DNA from: Alphaproteobacteria bacterium
GTDB lineage: Bacteria > Pseudomonadota > Alphaproteobacteria > Rhodobacterales > Rhodobacteraceae
Reading direction: 5' to 3'
Assembly: GCA_024277955.1 (NCBI GenBank)
Contig: JAJRUE010000183.1
Location: forward strand, 1 to 9,277
DNA length: 9,277 nucleotides
Shown: positions 1-6,242 of the stretch, piece after piece
Position numbering within the stretch: the stretch's first letter is position 1
How the letters are laid out: each line of letters starts with the position of its first letter
Translations under genes and position numbers: made by a program
Notes under the pieces: model-generated
Database searches by the model: none
What the model was told of the DNA's origin: nothing
What the model saw: the letters and a program-made list of their open reading frames with translations, nothing else

Positions 1-539
1 ATCAGGTCGAGGCGCGCCTTGGCCGGCACGCAGACCCGGTCATAGACCGCATCGGTTTCCTCGGCCGTGGCGCAGCGCGCCAGCAGCGCCGCCTCGTGAC
101 GGTGATAGGTGATGCTGGCCAGCCCGGTCACCCCGGGGCGGGATTTCAGCACCTCGGCGTAAAGCGCCGGGTGGCGTTCGACATACTGGCGCAGCGGCGG
201 GCGCGGGCCGACGAAGGAAAGATCGCCCTTCAGGATGTTCCACAGCTGTGGAAACTCGTCCAGCCGGGTGGCGCGCAGCTTGGCGCCGACCGGTGTGATC
301 CGCGCCGCCTTGTCGCCGCCCGACACGCCGGTATCGGCGTCCTTTTCGACGACCGACATGGTGCGCAGCTTCCACAGCATGAACGGGCGATCCACCCCTT
401 TCATCCGTTCGGAAACATAGAATACCGGGCGGCCTTCGCGGATCAGCAGCCAGATCACCAGACCCAGCAGCACCGGGCCCAGGATCACCACCAGCAGGCT
501 GGCAAAGAACAGATCGAAAATGCGTTTTCGCCAGGTCAT
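1..539 (-). CDS. Sugar transferase (polyprenyl-phosphate glycosyl-1-phosphate transferase), 3' end outside window
   Basis: The 179 visible codons belong to the bacterial sugar transferase family (Bac_transf; WcaJ/ExoY/PglC-like). Members move a sugar-1-phosphate from a nucleotide sugar to undecaprenyl phosphate at the inner membrane, the first step of exopolysaccharide repeat-unit assembly. Seen in the sequence: one hydrophobic helix at residues about 8-33, the motif MLWKLRTM at 54-61, the catalytic Asp-Glu pair in RLDEFPQLWNILKGD (D94, E95), and SFVGPRP at 108-114. The short form without an N-terminal multi-helix domain suggests a minimal-core enzyme. The ATG at 537-539 lies 10 nt after the epimerase stop and has AAAGG about 6 nt upstream, so the two genes are probably co-transcribed and possibly translationally coupled. 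The C-terminus runs off position 1. The sugar transferred cannot be told. Confidence 0.95.
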   Translation of the reverse strand, partial: MTWRKRIFDLFFASLLVVILGPVLLGLVIWLLIREGRPVFYVSERMKGVDRPFMLWKLRTMSVVEKDADTGVSGGDKAARITPVGAKLRATRLDEFPQLWNILKGDLSFVGPRPPLRQYVERHPALYAEVLKSRPGVTGLASITYHRHEAALLARCATAEETDAVYDRVCVPAKARLDL

Positions 540-549
540 TCGATGCCTT

Positions 550-1410
550 TCATTCGATGTCCTTCATCGCCCGCCACTGGGCCACCATCGCCGGCGCCGT
601 GGCCTCTGCCGGATCCAGCCGCACCAGCCCGGCCAGCCGGTCGGTGGTCAGGCAAACCCGCGCGATCGCACCACCCGGCGCCGGGCGCGGCGTCCAGCCC
701 AGCCCGGCGGCATCCAGCAGCGCCCCCATTTCCACCGCGCCGGGGGATGCCAGGTTGATCACCCCGGGCAGATCGTGGGATTCAGAGCCTGCATCAGTCT
801 CTGTACCGGGCCAGGTGGCCAGATCCCACAGCACCCGCGCCAGCGTCGCCGGCCCGATATAGGAGCGCGCCGGCGTGCGCCCGTCGGCAAACCGATCCAG
901 CATGAACCCGGGCTGCCAGCCGCCCAGAATCGCATCCGACCCGGCGACGTTGCCGATCCGCAGCGCGCTCACCGCCACTCCCAGCCGGGCGCCCAGATCG
1001 GCGGCGCGCGCCTCCATCTCGGCCTTGGCGCGGCCATAGGGCGACACCGGCGTCAGCGCGTCCGCCTCGGCGCAATTGCCGGCGTCTGGTCCGGTACGGG
1101 AGCCATAGACCGCCGCCGAAGAGCTCAGCAGAACCCGCGCGCCGGTCTCCGCCCCGGCCCGCACCGCGGCTTCGGCCAGCGCCGCATTGTCGGCAAGGTC
1201 GGCGCCCCTGGCCGCGCGTTCGCCCACCACCCCGGCCAGACACAGGATCGCACCGCAGCCCCGTGCCGCCCGGACCAGCGCCGCCGGGTCGCCCAGCGGG
1301 TCGAACACGCACAGCCCGGCCCCGGAACGGCGCCCCTGCCAGCATGCCCCGCCCTGCCCCCAGTGATGGCGCAGCACCGCGCCCAGACGACCTGTTGCGC
1401 CCAGAACCAA
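550..1410 (-). CDS. NAD(P)-dependent epimerase/dehydratase (extended SDR family)
   Basis: This 286-residue protein is an extended short-chain dehydrogenase of the nucleotide-sugar epimerase/dehydratase type. It shows a Rossmann glycine motif at the very N-terminus (GATGRLG, residues 4-10), a serine-rich strand LLSSSAAVYGS at 94-104 that supplies the catalytic Ser, and the YxxxK pair in SPYGRAK (Y125, K129). It would act on a nucleotide sugar in the cytoplasm to supply a precursor or modify a sugar for the neighbouring sugar transferase; the substrate is unknown. The start is uncertain. No ATG lies upstream in frame before a TAG, and TTG at 1408-1410 puts the glycine motif where the family has it, but no clear Shine-Dalgarno is visible. 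It is about 30 residues shorter than typical UDP-glucose 4-epimerases. It is divergent from the export gene across about 128 bp. Confidence 0.88.
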   Translation of the reverse strand: MVLGATGRLGAVLRHHWGQGGACWQGRRSGAGLCVFDPLGDPAALVRAARGCGAILCLAGVVGERAARGADLADNAALAEAAVRAGAETGARVLLSSSAAVYGSRTGPDAGNCAEADALTPVSPYGRAKAEMEARAADLGARLGVAVSALRIGNVAGSDAILGGWQPGFMLDRFADGRTPARSYIGPATLARVLWDLATWPGTETDAGSESHDLPGVINLASPGAVEMGALLDAAGLGWTPRPAPGGAIARVCLTTDRLAGLVRLDPAEATAPAMVAQWRAMKDIE

Positions 1411-1446
1411 GATGTCGGGTATTTTGCGATTCCGTTTGCTAATGGT

Positions 1447-1474
1447 TTGACGCCCCCTGCCCTGTCGCTATCTT
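1447..1474 (+). promoter_or_regulatory. Candidate sigma-70-type promoter for the polysaccharide export gene
   Basis: TTGACG at 1447-1452 and TATCTT at 1469-1474 are separated by 16 bp and lie about 65 bp before the export-gene ATG. The match to the -35/-10 consensus is good for the first hexamer (5 of 6) and partial for the second (4 of 6). This is the divergent intergenic stretch, so a promoter for the minus-strand epimerase pair should lie here too, but I could not pick one out. Sequence-only prediction. Confidence 0.4.
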
Positions 1475-1538
1475 TCGCGCAATCGAGACTGCCAATAAAC
1501 CCGCAATCCATGTTTTCAACCCCGCAGGCCGCCCGCTG

Positions 1539-2672
1539 ATGCGCATTCCGACCCGAACCCTTGCCCTGACCGGGCTGATCCTGACCCTGGGATTGACCCT
1601 GTCGGCATGTTCCCGCCTGCCCGCCGGCGCCCCGAAGCGCGACGAGATCCTCAGACAGGCCGATACCGAGACCGGCGATTTCGCGATCTACCCGGTAACC
1701 CGCGCCTTCCTGCCCACGGTGGCGCAATGGCCGACCACCGGCAAGCAGCGCGATCTTTCATGGATCGGTGCCGGCCGCGGCGCGCGCACCAATGTCATCC
1801 AGCCCGGCGACGTGCTGACCCTGAGCATCTGGGATTCTTCGGAAAACTCGCTGTTGACCTCGGTCGATGAACGCGTGGCGCGGCTGGAAGAGGTCGAGGT
1901 GTCGGCCAATGGCGCGATCTTCGTGCCCTATATCGGCAATATCAGCGTCATCGGCCTGACCCCGGATCTGGCGCGTGAATCGCTGCAACGGGATCTCGAG
2001 GTGATCGTACCTTCGGCGCAGGTCCAGCTTTCGCTGGCCGAGGGGCGCAACAATTCGGTCACCCTGGTCGGCGGTGTCGGTCGCCCCGGCACCTATGCGA
2101 TGCCGGATCGCAACTACAACCTGCTCAGCCTGCTGGCCGATGGCGGCGGCGTGGTCAACGGCTTCACCAACCCGCAGGTGCGGCTGCAACGCGGCGGCGC
2201 GATCTATGGCACCTCGGTCGACCGGATTTACGAGAACCCGGAGATGAACACGTTGCTGCGCGGCGGCGATCTGGTGATCGTGGCCGAGGACGAACGCTAT
2301 TTCGCCAGCTTCGGCGCCACCGGGATCGAGGCGCTGCACACCTTCACCGACGACACCCTGTCGGCGATGGACGCGCTGTCGGTGGTCGGCGGCGTGGCCG
2401 ACAACAAGGCCGACCCCCAGGGGCTGCTGATCCTGCGCGAGTACCCCCCTTCCGCGGTCCGCCCCGGGGTGCGCGGGCCGCGCAACACGCGGGTGGTGTT
2501 CACCATCGACCTGAAAAGCGCCGACGGGCTGTTTTCGGCGCGCAACTTCCAGATCAACCCCAACGATCTGGTGATGGCCACCGAATCGCCGATCAACGAG
2601 GTGGTGGTGATCTCCAACATCGTCGGCAACTTCGTCGGGTTGTTCAACGCGACCCAGAATCTGGCGAACTGA
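1539..2672 (+). CDS. Wza-type polysaccharide export lipoprotein (outer membrane)
   Basis: The 377-residue protein belongs to the outer-membrane polysaccharide export family (Wza/ExoF/KpsD-like), whose members multimerise into the channel that carries capsule or exopolysaccharide across the periplasm and outer membrane. Seen: a lipoprotein signal peptide with hydrophobic residues 8-23 and lipobox LSAC (lipidated Cys24). A Poly_export domain at about 84-165 starts at NVIQPGDVLTLSIWD. At least one SLBB/beta-grasp domain follows from about 172 (VTLVGGVGRPGTYAMPD), with a second probable from about 250. The C-terminal segment VVVISNIVGNFVGLFNA is hydrophobic, as expected for the membrane-spanning end. 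Length is normal. The ATG at 1539 gives a complete signal peptide; only a weak AGG-type ribosome site precedes it. It is divergent from the epimerase/sugar transferase pair and converges on parDE. A degraded copy of its 3' end occurs near 3360. Confidence 0.95.
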   Translation: MRIPTRTLALTGLILTLGLTLSACSRLPAGAPKRDEILRQADTETGDFAIYPVTRAFLPTVAQWPTTGKQRDLSWIGAGRGARTNVIQPGDVLTLSIWDSSENSLLTSVDERVARLEEVEVSANGAIFVPYIGNISVIGLTPDLARESLQRDLEVIVPSAQVQLSLAEGRNNSVTLVGGVGRPGTYAMPDRNYNLLSLLADGGGVVNGFTNPQVRLQRGGAIYGTSVDRIYENPEMNTLLRGGDLVIVAEDERYFASFGATGIEALHTFTDDTLSAMDALSVVGGVADNKADPQGLLILREYPPSAVRPGVRGPRNTRVVFTIDLKSADGLFSARNFQINPNDLVMATESPINEVVVISNIVGNFVGLFNATQNLAN

Positions 2673-2728
2673 TCGGGGTGACGGGGCCGCCGGAAACGGT
2701 AGCCCGCTCATCGCCTCCGCCCCGCATG

Positions 2729-3049
2729 TCACCGGTCAATCGCCCCCAGGATCGCCAGCCAGTCCTGCCGCCCGCCCAATATCCGCAGGATCGCCAGATG
2801 GCCGGCTTCGATGCGATAAACGATCATGTGTTCACCGCTGGGATGGATGCGCACGGGCGGGTCGAATTCGGGGCGCTCGCGGGCCATTTCAGGCAGGATC
2901 AGCAGGCGGGCGAAGGTCTCTTCAAGGGCGTCCATGTAGCGCTCGGCCTGTTCGGGGGACCATTGCTGCGCTGTGTAGAGCCAGATTTCTTCCAGATCGC
3001 CCTGCGCCGCCGGGGTCAGGCGAAGCTGCGTCAACTCACGCGGCACCAT
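2729..3049 (-). CDS. parE: ParE-type toxin of a type II toxin-antitoxin system
   Basis: A 106-residue RelE/ParE-superfamily toxin. Well-studied ParE proteins poison DNA gyrase; the target here is not proven by sequence. Seen: the N-terminal helical hairpin LTPAAQGDLEEIWLYTAQQW (residues 11-30), a second helix AERYMDALEETFARL, then the beta core with the family signature VRIHPSGEHMIVYRI (66-80) followed by LAILRILGGRQDW (85-97). The usual His before RQD/RMD is replaced by Gly in this version. The reading frame stays open to 3145, but the extra 32 residues are arginine-rich and overlap the antitoxin in another frame. The ATG at 3049 gives the family length and a 14-bp overlap with the antitoxin stop, typical of coupled parDE pairs. 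It converges on the export gene, whose stop is 56 bp away. Confidence 0.93.
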   Translation of the reverse strand: MVPRELTQLRLTPAAQGDLEEIWLYTAQQWSPEQAERYMDALEETFARLLILPEMARERPEFDPPVRIHPSGEHMIVYRIEAGHLAILRILGGRQDWLAILGAIDR

Positions 3050-3281
3050 GGCGCGCCCGCATCCGCGCCCTGAACGCCGCGAAATCGAACGGTTCCGGCG
3101 CGCCGCTGGCCATGCCGGCATCGATCGCTCCTTGCACCGTGGCAATTGCCTCCTGCCGCTCCCGGTCGCGGCGGATCAGGTGGCGCACATAGTCGCTGGT
3201 ATTGCTGAAGCGACCGTCCTTCATGCGATCCTCGACCCAGGCCTTCATCGGATCGGGCAGTGAGACGTTCATCGTTGCCAT
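3036..3281 (-). CDS. parD: ParD-type antitoxin (ribbon-helix-helix)
   Basis: An 81-residue antitoxin of the ParD/CopG-like family. The N-terminal ribbon-helix-helix (residues about 4-40: MNVSLPDPMKAWVEDRM, then FSNTSDYVRHLIRRD) dimerises and binds the operator. The C-terminal part (about 41-81, with EPFDFAAFRARMRARH) would wrap and neutralise ParE. The start was chosen at the ATG at 3281 because AAGGAGG lies 6 nt upstream; the upstream ATG at 3311 has no such site and adds ten residues outside the domain. The gene precedes and overlaps parE by 14 bp, the standard antitoxin-first order. A near-palindromic operator overlaps its promoter (3304-3334), consistent with autorepression by ParD and ParD-ParE. 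Confidence 0.94.
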   Translation of the reverse strand: MATMNVSLPDPMKAWVEDRMKDGRFSNTSDYVRHLIRRDRERQEAIATVQGAIDAGMASGAPEPFDFAAFRARMRARHGAA

Positions 3282-3303
3282 GGGGGGCCTCCTTTTGGGA
3301 GAG

Positions 3304-3331
3304 ACTATCATGAGATGGCAAAGTTTGTCAT
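3304..3331 (-). promoter_or_regulatory. Candidate parDE promoter
   Basis: Read on the minus strand, ATGACA (3331-3326) and GATAGT (3309-3304) are separated by 16 bp and lie about 25 bp before the parD ATG. Matches to the -35/-10 consensus are 5 of 6 and 4 of 6. The operator palindrome covers the -35 element and most of the spacer. Confidence 0.5.
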
Positions 3332-3334
3332 CTC
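3312..3334. promoter_or_regulatory. Near-perfect palindromic operator of parDE
   Basis: This 23-bp sequence has outer arms GAGATG and CATCTC and inner arms CAAA and TTTG, with 20 of 23 positions symmetric; the only breaks are the centre and one symmetric pair. It overlaps the candidate -35 element and spacer of parDE. Ribbon-helix-helix antitoxins normally bind such palindromes as pairs of dimers, so this is the likely ParD autoregulatory site. Confidence 0.6.
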
Positions 3335-3359
3335 CTGAACAACCCCGCTGAAGCGGTGG

Positions 3360-3405
3360 TCAACGAGGTGGTGGTGTTCAACATCGTCGGCCCGTTCAAC
3401 GCAGA
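3360..3405 (+). pseudogene. Degraded duplicate of the 3' end of the polysaccharide export gene
   Basis: Positions 3360-3376 are identical to 2593-2609 of the export gene (17 of 17). Positions 3377-3391 match 2613-2627 at 14 of 15, and a block with TTCAACGC (3395-3402) matches 2643-2650. The gaps correspond to one and four codons, so the implied indels are in frame. The translation NEVVVFNIVGPFNAET parallels residues 353 onward of the export protein. The frame has a stop upstream (3311-3313), no ATG, and a TGA near 3473, so it is not a functional gene. It lies in the same orientation as the export gene on the far side of parDE. Confidence 0.7.
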
Positions 3406-3450
3406 GACCGACGACTCAGGGTCGGCCCGAAAACCTCCGTCAATACCGCC

Positions 3451-3473
3451 GCAAAGAAAGCCCGTCAGGGCTT
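3451..3473 (-). terminator. Candidate intrinsic terminator of the glycosyltransferase gene
   Basis: On the minus strand a hairpin AAGCCC-TGAC-GGGCTT (3473-3458) is followed by the pyrimidine-rich tail TCTTTGC. It begins 20 bp after the glycosyltransferase stop codon. The T-run is imperfect, so efficiency is uncertain. Confidence 0.5.
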
Positions 3474-3493
3474 GATGAGCGCGCCCTGCCCCC

Positions 3494-4741
3494 TCAAACT
3501 TCCACCTGCTTCCCCGCCGACACCAGCGAATTGATCCGGCGCAAATGCTCGGGCAGGCAGCGGGTCAGGAAATCGTACCGCTCCACCACCGAGGCCCGCG
3601 CCGCCGGGCCGAGATGCGCGTAGGCGCCGGGATTGGCCAGCACATCCACCACCTGATCGGCCAGGGCGCCGGGGTCGAAGAAATCCACCAGCATGCCGGT
3701 TTGCCCATGCTCCACCGCCTCGCGCACCGGCGCCACATCCGAGGCCACAACGGTGGCCTGCATCGCCATCGACTCCAGCAGCGACCAGCTCAGCACGAAA
3801 GGCATGGTCAGGTAGATGTGACAGCGGCTGAGCTGCACCACCTGGCAAAAGCTCGAATAGGGCAGCGAGCCGAGGAAATGCACCCGGTTCCAATCCACCG
3901 CGTCGCCGACCTCGGCCTCCATCTCGGCGCGCAGGCCCCCGGGGTGGTCGCTCTTGCGCCCGTAAGAGACATCGTTGCCGCCCAGCACCAGCACCCGCGC
4001 GTCGGGGCGTGCAGCCAATATCCGCGGCAGCGCGCGCATGAAGATGTGGAACCCCCGGGTATGCTCCATGTTGCGCGCGATATAGGTGAACACCTCGTCG
4101 TCGCGGGTCAGATCGCGCTTGAGACGGCCCAACCCCAACGCGACCCTGGGATCGGGGCCAAGGCGATCGGTACGGATACCGTCGTGACAGACATACATCT
4201 TGTCGTGGAAGCTGACCGGAAAGGTATCGCGCTGCCACAGCGTCGGGGTGGTGCCCAGATCGACGGTCTGGATATTGGCGAATGGCACCGCGTTGCGGGC
4301 GTGCAGCAGGAACGGCGTGTGATCCGACACCGGGTCATCGGGATCGAACCCCACCGGGCCGCCCTTGGCGCGATAGAAATATTCGAAGAAGCCGAGGATC
4401 GGCACATCCGGCCAGATTTCCTTGAAGAAGGTCAGCTCGCCCCAGCCGGTATGGCCGATCACCACATCCGGACGGAAGCCCTCGTCGCGTTCCAGTTGAC
4501 GGGCGGCCATGGCGGCGCCGAAGCCGGCACCGGTGGCCTCCTCCCAGACCTTGGACAGCCCATAGGCATCCTTGGCCGGCAGATGATGGGGTTTGTAGAT
4601 GCGGGTGGCCATGCCGGGGATCGTTGGTGCGTCCCGGCGCTGGGTCAGAAACACCAGCTCATGGCCACCCCGGGCGATCAGCCACTGGATCGTCTCGCGG
4701 TATTGCCCCGGCATGTTCTGATGCACGAACAGGAGTTTCAT
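3494..4741 (-). CDS. Glycosyltransferase, GT4 type (GT-B fold)
   Basis: A 415-residue cytoplasmic glycosyltransferase expected to add a sugar to a lipid-linked polysaccharide intermediate. The N-terminal half (residues 1-170) resembles the 'glycosyl transferase family 4 group' N-terminal domain: MKLLFVHQNMPGQYR, then FRPDVVIGHTGWGELTFFKE (89-108) and a loop GFFEYFYR (117-124). The C-terminal half (about 210-400) is a Glycos_transf_1 domain with YIARNMEHTRGFHIFMRALP (220-239), LVLGGNDVSYG (251-261) and the nucleotide-binding end LLESMAMQATVVASD (321-335). E323 is the second Glu of the usual E-x7-E motif; the first is Phe315. I believe that is normal for this subgroup, not damage. The ATG at 4741 is supported by GGAGAGG upstream. 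Donor and acceptor cannot be told. It lies alone on the minus strand between parDE and the repeat-rich repA intergenic region. Confidence 0.93.
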   Translation of the reverse strand: MKLLFVHQNMPGQYRETIQWLIARGGHELVFLTQRRDAPTIPGMATRIYKPHHLPAKDAYGLSKVWEEATGAGFGAAMAARQLERDEGFRPDVVIGHTGWGELTFFKEIWPDVPILGFFEYFYRAKGGPVGFDPDDPVSDHTPFLLHARNAVPFANIQTVDLGTTPTLWQRDTFPVSFHDKMYVCHDGIRTDRLGPDPRVALGLGRLKRDLTRDDEVFTYIARNMEHTRGFHIFMRALPRILAARPDARVLVLGGNDVSYGRKSDHPGGLRAEMEAEVGDAVDWNRVHFLGSLPYSSFCQVVQLSRCHIYLTMPFVLSWSLLESMAMQATVVASDVAPVREAVEHGQTGMLVDFFDPGALADQVVDVLANPGAYAHLGPAARASVVERYDFLTRCLPEHLRRINSLVSAGKQVEV

Positions 4742-4760
4742 CGCGCCCCTCTCCGCGGCA

Positions 4761-4819
4761 AGGGGCGCAGCCCCTCTTGGCCTGCGGCCAATTCACCCCG
4801 GAGTATTTCGGGCAAGAGG
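4761..4819 (+). repeat. Dispersed double-hairpin repeat, copy A
   Basis: The unit has three parts: hairpin 1 AGGGGC-GCA-GCCCCT (4761-4775), hairpin 2 TTGGCC-TGC-GGCCAA (4777-4791), and a conserved tail ending CCCCGGAGTATTTCGGGC (4796-4813) plus AAGAGG. Copies B (inverted) and C share the layout. It lies just upstream of the glycosyltransferase ribosome binding site. Similar GC-rich elements with a GGAGTATTT-type core are, to my recollection, common between genes in Rhodobacteraceae genomes. Confidence 0.8.
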
Positions 4820-4969
4820 AAAGGAGGGGATACACCCGGCATCCCCCCCCGGAAGTACAACGTATCTTCCCCTTGCACGGCCATCGGCGCTCCCGCCTGT
4901 ACCGCACCCCGATACTGCCCCGACAAGATTAAGAAACCCTTTATTCCTCTTGCCCGAAATACTCCGGGG
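4796..4969. repeat. 26-bp perfect inverted repeats flanking a 122-bp spacer
   Basis: The tails of repeat copies A (4796-4821) and B (4944-4969) are exact inverted copies. The spacer between them contains a run of eight C (4843-4850) and no ORF or RNA gene that I recognise. It probably holds the glycosyltransferase promoter, but I see no convincing -35/-10 pair. Confidence 0.7.
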
Positions 4970-5002
4970 GAGTCGCCAAAGGCGACGGGGGCTGCGCCCC
5001 CC
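4946..5002 (-). repeat. Dispersed double-hairpin repeat, copy B (inverted relative to A)
   Basis: Read on the minus strand: hairpin 1 GGGGGC-GCA-GCCCCC (5001-4987), hairpin 2 GTCGCC-TTT-GGCGAC (4986-4972), then the tail TCCCCCGGAGTATTTCGGGC and AAGAGG down to 4946. Tail and flank 4944-4969 are an exact inverted copy of 4796-4821 in copy A (26 bp). The hairpin-2 stem differs from copy A but keeps full pairing. It lies just beyond the repA stop codon, so its hairpins may help end repA transcription. Confidence 0.8.
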
Positions 5003-5027
5003 GACCCGGCTCCGCAAGAACTGGCGG

Positions 5028-6080
5028 TCATGGAGTGCGCTCCCGCTTCTTCACCCAGCCCAGGAACGCCGCATCCGGGCTGCGCAGGCGGGCGCGTCCG
5101 GTGCGATCCCAGACGCCGCGCCATTCGGCCTCCAGCGCATGGATATCCCAGCCGGGCGCCAGCCTGCGTGCATGCTCCAGCGCCTCGGCGCTGACAATCG
5201 GCGGAGCGCCCGTCTCGACCACGCCGCCGCGCAGGGTGAAGCGGATCAGGTCGCCCTCCTCCTCGGCCATCTCGTAATCCGGCAAATGGTCGGCGGCGAT
5301 CATGTCGCGCAGCATCCGGCGGAACACCCGGCGGGGCGAGGCGGAGCCGGATTTCTTCAGCAGGGTATCCACCGACACAAGCCAGCTGGCCTGGCGGCCG
5401 CAATGCTTGCGCGCCAATTCGTAGATCCGCCGTTCCAGCGGTTTGCGCAGGCGGAAATAATCGCGGCTGAGCGTCAGCACCGATTTCGACAATACCGCGC
5501 GATACAGCCATTCCGACAGGGTGACCGACACGCTGACCATTCGCCCGCCCCTTGTACGCCGCTCGATCTGCCAGCTTTCGATCAGGCCGAAACCGCTGGT
5601 GATCTCATGTTCGCCGATGGTGATATTGGTGGTGATGCGGGTGCCCGCCAGTCGCTCGAAGGCCTCGCGCAGCCGCCGGTACGCATCGCCCGAGGTTTCC
5701 CGGTTGGTCGCCACCAGCAGATCATGCGCCTTCAGCGTCAGGGTGCGGCCGAGCGCGCGCCCGGCATTCAGCGCCGCCATCAGCTGGGAAATACAGAAGA
5801 TCAGGATATCCTTGTCGTGGATCGTGGCCAGGCCGCGCACGCTCGGCACCACCTCGATCTCGACGCCATTATGGGCATAGCGCAGGATGCGCCGGTCGGG
5901 CCTTGTCGAAAGCGAAAAGACCGGATGCTCCATCGTCGCCAGATCATCCTTGGGGATCGCATCGAACACATCGCAAAGAAAGAAATCCGCCTGGCGGTGA
6001 CGCGCGGGCAGCAACCCGACCCCGCCCGATGCGTTCCCGGCCGTCACCGGCCCGCCTGTCCCTGCCCTGCTCATGCCCAT
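5028..6080 (-). CDS. repA: Replication initiator protein RepA (RPA family) of a roseobacter-type plasmid
   Basis: A 350-residue plasmid replication initiator matching the 'replication initiator protein A' family (Pfam RPA, PF10134), one of the standard plasmid initiator types in Rhodobacteraceae. It should bind the iterons beside its gene and open the origin with host DnaA. Seen: the N-terminal family stretch ADFFLCDVFDAIPKDDLATM (31-50), GVEIEVVPSVRGLATIHDKD (72-91), KAHDLLVATNRETSGDAYRR (117-136), the conserved helix YFRLRKPLERRIYELARKH (208-226), and the C-terminal block LRSPDAAFLGWVKKR (332-346). The first in-frame ATG is at 6080. A second at 6074 (residue 3) has GGTGGA 6 nt upstream and is the better-spaced start; an in-frame TGA lies just upstream. 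It is divergent from parA across the origin region. The three iterons and DnaA box lie within 165 bp upstream, so RepA may autoregulate. Confidence 0.94.
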   Translation of the reverse strand: MGMSRAGTGGPVTAGNASGGVGLLPARHRQADFFLCDVFDAIPKDDLATMEHPVFSLSTRPDRRILRYAHNGVEIEVVPSVRGLATIHDKDILIFCISQLMAALNAGRALGRTLTLKAHDLLVATNRETSGDAYRRLREAFERLAGTRITTNITIGEHEITSGFGLIESWQIERRTRGGRMVSVSVTLSEWLYRAVLSKSVLTLSRDYFRLRKPLERRIYELARKHCGRQASWLVSVDTLLKKSGSASPRRVFRRMLRDMIAADHLPDYEMAEEEGDLIRFTLRGGVVETGAPPIVSAEALEHARRLAPGWDIHALEAEWRGVWDRTGRARLRSPDAAFLGWVKKRERTP

Positions 6081-6139
6081 TCCACCAGCGCCGTTTCAGC
6101 CGACTCGTTCTTCGTGGTTTCAGTGACATCACCCTAGAG

Positions 6140-6148
6140 TTATCCACA
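6140..6148 (+). promoter_or_regulatory. DnaA box
   Basis: TTATCCACA is a perfect match to the bacterial DnaA-box consensus. It lies between repA and the iterons, as expected for an iteron origin that recruits host DnaA. Confidence 0.8.
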
Positions 6149-6176
6149 AGGCCCGACAACTAAGGCCGCCGGAGAT

Positions 6177-6242
6177 ATCGGGGGTTCGGAGTCGCCCGCT
6201 CGGGGGTTCGGAATCGCTTTATCGGGGGTTCGGAATCATCTT
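6177..6242 (+). repeat. Three tandem 22-bp iterons (RepA binding sites)
   Basis: The core TCGGGGGTTCGGA(A/G)TC recurs with units starting at 6177, 6199 and 6221, so the period is exactly 22 bp, about two helical turns, placing all copies on one DNA face. Only the last few bases of each unit vary. Position upstream of repA and regular phasing identify them as iterons for the RepA initiator. Confidence 0.88.

Noticed and set aside
1758..2732. 324-residue minus-strand frame opposite the export gene
   Set aside because: Antisense shadow with low-complexity His/Gly/Gln composition and no recognisable motif; the plus strand has a lipoprotein signal and export domains.
3050..3145. 32-residue N-terminal extension of ParE
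   Set aside because: Arginine-rich out-of-frame translation of parD; ATG 3049 gives the usual ParE length and overlap.
3545..5194. 549-residue plus-strand open frame opposite the glycosyltransferase and the repeat region
   Set aside because: It is the antisense shadow of a well-supported glycosyltransferase, rich in His/Arg/Gln, crosses the repeats and repA's end, and shows no domain. High GC content produces such long frames.
4950..6137. 395-residue plus-strand frame opposite repA
   Set aside because: Shadow of repA; composition and lack of motifs do not support a protein.
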